A model generated the notes under the pieces. It had not been told where the DNA came from. It was given only the letters and a program-made list of their open reading frames with translations, and ran no database searches. The position numbers were made by a program, and so were the translations under genes. Below are positions 63,501-64,000 of a stretch of 64,000 nucleotides of DNA, in pieces. Position 1 is the first letter of the stretch. Each line of letters starts with the position of its first letter. This stretch comes from Flammeovirgaceae bacterium UBA2366 (lineage in GTDB: Bacteria; Bacteroidota; Bacteroidia; Cytophagales; Cyclobacteriaceae), in assembly GCA_002344065.1 (NCBI GenBank), contig DDTK01000003.1:1-64000 (forward strand), in the 5' to 3' direction.

Positions 63501-64000
63501 GCGGGTAATCAATTCAATGGTAACATTGAATTGAATTCAACCTTTGGTGGAGGTATTTGGTTTGGTAATGGCGCAAGTTCTACTTCTACGCTTGCTGCCA
63601 CGCGTACCATCGGTGTAGGTTCTTTGGGAGTAATCAGTGGTGATGTTCGGCTTATCCGTTTTACTCAAGTGGGGCCTACCCCGCAAACACTTGACCTTAC
63701 GGGTATTGCCATTCTCACCCTTGGACCTGCATCTTCCTTTGGAGGTAATATTGATTTCAGGGCACCACAACTTTTTTTAAATGGCGTAACCGTAGATGGT
63801 ACAGCCTACCTGGAGAAAAAAGGGGCTACGGATAATCCTGGAGCAGGTGGAAATATCTTTAATGGTGTTACCACCATTGTTAACTCAGGCAGCGGCTATC
63901 TACATAGCGCTAATACAAATCCAGATATCTTTAATAATAGTCTAACGCTGACAAATACCGGCTCAAATATTATTTCGATAGCAAGAAGTACCACAGGAAA
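60504..64000 (+). CDS. giant repetitive secreted adhesin-like protein (partial, runs off the window)
   Basis: An ATG at 60504 opens a frame with no stop to the window end, at least 1165 residues; the C terminus is missing. Signal peptide at residues 1-20 (cleaved near AYSQ). Residues about 24-45 are a GNWNDPANWSTTSGG module shared with the subtilase. The rest is low-charge, Gly/Asn/Thr/Ser-rich beta sequence in tandem: units beginning with an FTQ motif start near residues 268, 518, 704, 889 and 1053, each with LTLTGxAxLxLGP, AYxEK and TTIVNSG blocks. Probably a beta-helical surface protein secreted by T9SS; the sorting domain would lie beyond the window. Confidence 0.9.
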   Translation, partial: MKKGFTLLLFLSITLIAYSQNRFWVAAGPGNWNDPANWSTTSGGAGGASVPVAGNTAIFNNLGLGTCILDISPNISAITVNATFTGTIDLPANRTLTTTGTNTFAGGIVTSGTGATITLNASGVTTFSGTQFNIPVDGSTAGLNFNGSVFNGIVNITKTDNNNYNGQGGNSFNNTLTVTTLGGGELRFAFTNPDTFSDVVLNINGTGSISMARNAAGNLFNGNITVNYNSTGNALFGNAGGTSTLAATRTISATCGASGCRNLSLAGFTQAGATPQSLTLSGNPNATLTLGPNSTFNGPLTFTSEEIVFNTSTFNAPCIFSQTGANSIASRGGNTFQSVTFNNIGPGDIHLGTNAADAGDIFNGDVVFNNSGGGRIRIGSNTAGNIFHGNLTLNNTSVVDVQSRIQISRFNGATTTINGTTTVNNFGNASDVQISFETGSTTTFNGNVIINNAPTAPCDFYWGNDGDVVMNGNLTISNSVTNNNLQFSVGTGSVTFGNGTISIGAGGFDIGQLRFRNFTQTGTTPVNLTLTGTATQLQVGPATTFGGDVDMRSPRLFLSGVTVAGNARFEKTGGTEDTGAGNNTINGTTTIVNSANGNLRTQGNNTFNSTTTLINSGTAYLLLELSSGSTYNGNVTFTNTSTQNIRSAYAGATTFNGNLTFNNPSGTGIIFCETAGATATLSDTYTLNVGGSGFSVGTLNLNRFTQVGSTAQALTLTGTAILNLGPNSQFDGAVNFVSPRVLLNGTVFNGSAYIEKNGATGDSGTGNNTFNGNTTIVNSGPAFFRTNGNNIFNGVTTFTNSGSSDILFENASGSTYNNDVTFNNLGSSSIRVAWTGASTFNGNIIVSNPVGTGVLFCESAGASATLADTRTITIGGSGFNAGNLFLPRFTQLGATSQTLTLTGTGLLTLGPASSFGGNVNFIAPQLLLNGTTYNGTAYLEKTSVTGNDGTGGNIFNNEATIVNSGDAYLATGNTNPDIFNGTLRVINAGASTIRLANNSAGNQFNGNIELNSTFGGGIWFGNGASSTSTLAATRTIGVGSLGVISGDVRLIRFTQVGPTPQTLDLTGIAILTLGPASSFGGNIDFRAPQLFLNGVTVDGTAYLEKKGATDNPGAGGNIFNGVTTIVNSGSGYLHSANTNPDIFNNSLTLTNTGSNIISIARSTTG

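Noticed and set aside
60494..63770. Several open frames of 60-165 codons on the minus strand inside the giant protein gene
   Set aside because: They mirror the repetitive plus-strand frame, which has a signal peptide, consistent repeat units and no stop; the minus frames look like Pro/Val-rich shadows with no family resemblance.
1..64000. CRISPR array or prophage
   Set aside because: No regularly spaced direct repeats with unique spacers and no phage structural, integrase or cas genes were found.

Overview
The window reads as a chromosome segment from a member of the Bacteroidota, most likely a Cytophagales-type bacterium (order is inference). Reasons: two SusC/SusD outer-membrane uptake pairs, a subtilase with a C-terminal type IX secretion (T9SS) sorting domain, a PorE-like OmpA protein, a promoter matching the Bacteroidota TTTG / TAnnTTTG consensus, Rel, LepA and Clp proteins of the expected form, and frequent non-ATG starts without Shine-Dalgarno sequences.

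Layout. 1-10 kb is housekeeping: a minus-strand group rel-fur-STAS-purA, then tRNA-Leu(TAG), trigger factor, clpP and clpX on the plus strand (clpP and clpX separated by a small inverted-repeat element). 8.4-14.2 kb is a tightly packed minus-strand run: T9SS subtilase, small secreted protein, queD-like gene, lpxB. 14.3-27 kb holds two SusC-SusD-lipoprotein operons with a paralogue of the small secreted protein between them. 27-34 kb is a second compact minus-strand run: lepA, folD, queE, pabB, pabC and a PorE-like envelope protein, preceded by a Xre-RES toxin-antitoxin pair. 35-38.5 kb has a secreted amidohydrolase and an Amt ammonium transporter, divergent across a second inverted-repeat element. 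38.5-43.4 kb is a large SF1 helicase with a decayed nuclease-like tail, behind a membrane helix-hairpin-helix protein. 43.5-46.4 kb is a regulatory island: ECF sigma factor, membrane partner, LytTR membrane regulator and a small secreted protein, with paired 20-bp-phased repeats before the last two genes. 46.4-51.3 kb is a five-gene minus-strand operon of RMD1-like protein, C39-like peptidase, RimK-type ATP-grasp ligase, GCS2-type ligase and N-formylglutamate amidohydrolase, which looks like a peptide-making and peptide-trimming system. 51.4-60.3 kb is mixed (S1/P1 nuclease, tRNA-Arg(CCT), thioesterase, RNA methyltransferase, ilvE, cobalamin adenosyltransferase, orphan ABC ATPase, alpha/beta hydrolase). 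From 60,504 to the end an uninterrupted reading frame encodes the start of a giant repetitive secreted protein, cut by the window edge.

Themes. Secreted protease plus two SusCD pairs suggest digestion and uptake of macromolecules, perhaps peptides. The strongest candidates for under-described biology are the five-gene amidoligase/peptidase operon, the LytTR circuit with its own phased operators, and a family of about 131-154 bp elements that share the same inverted ends but have unrelated interiors.
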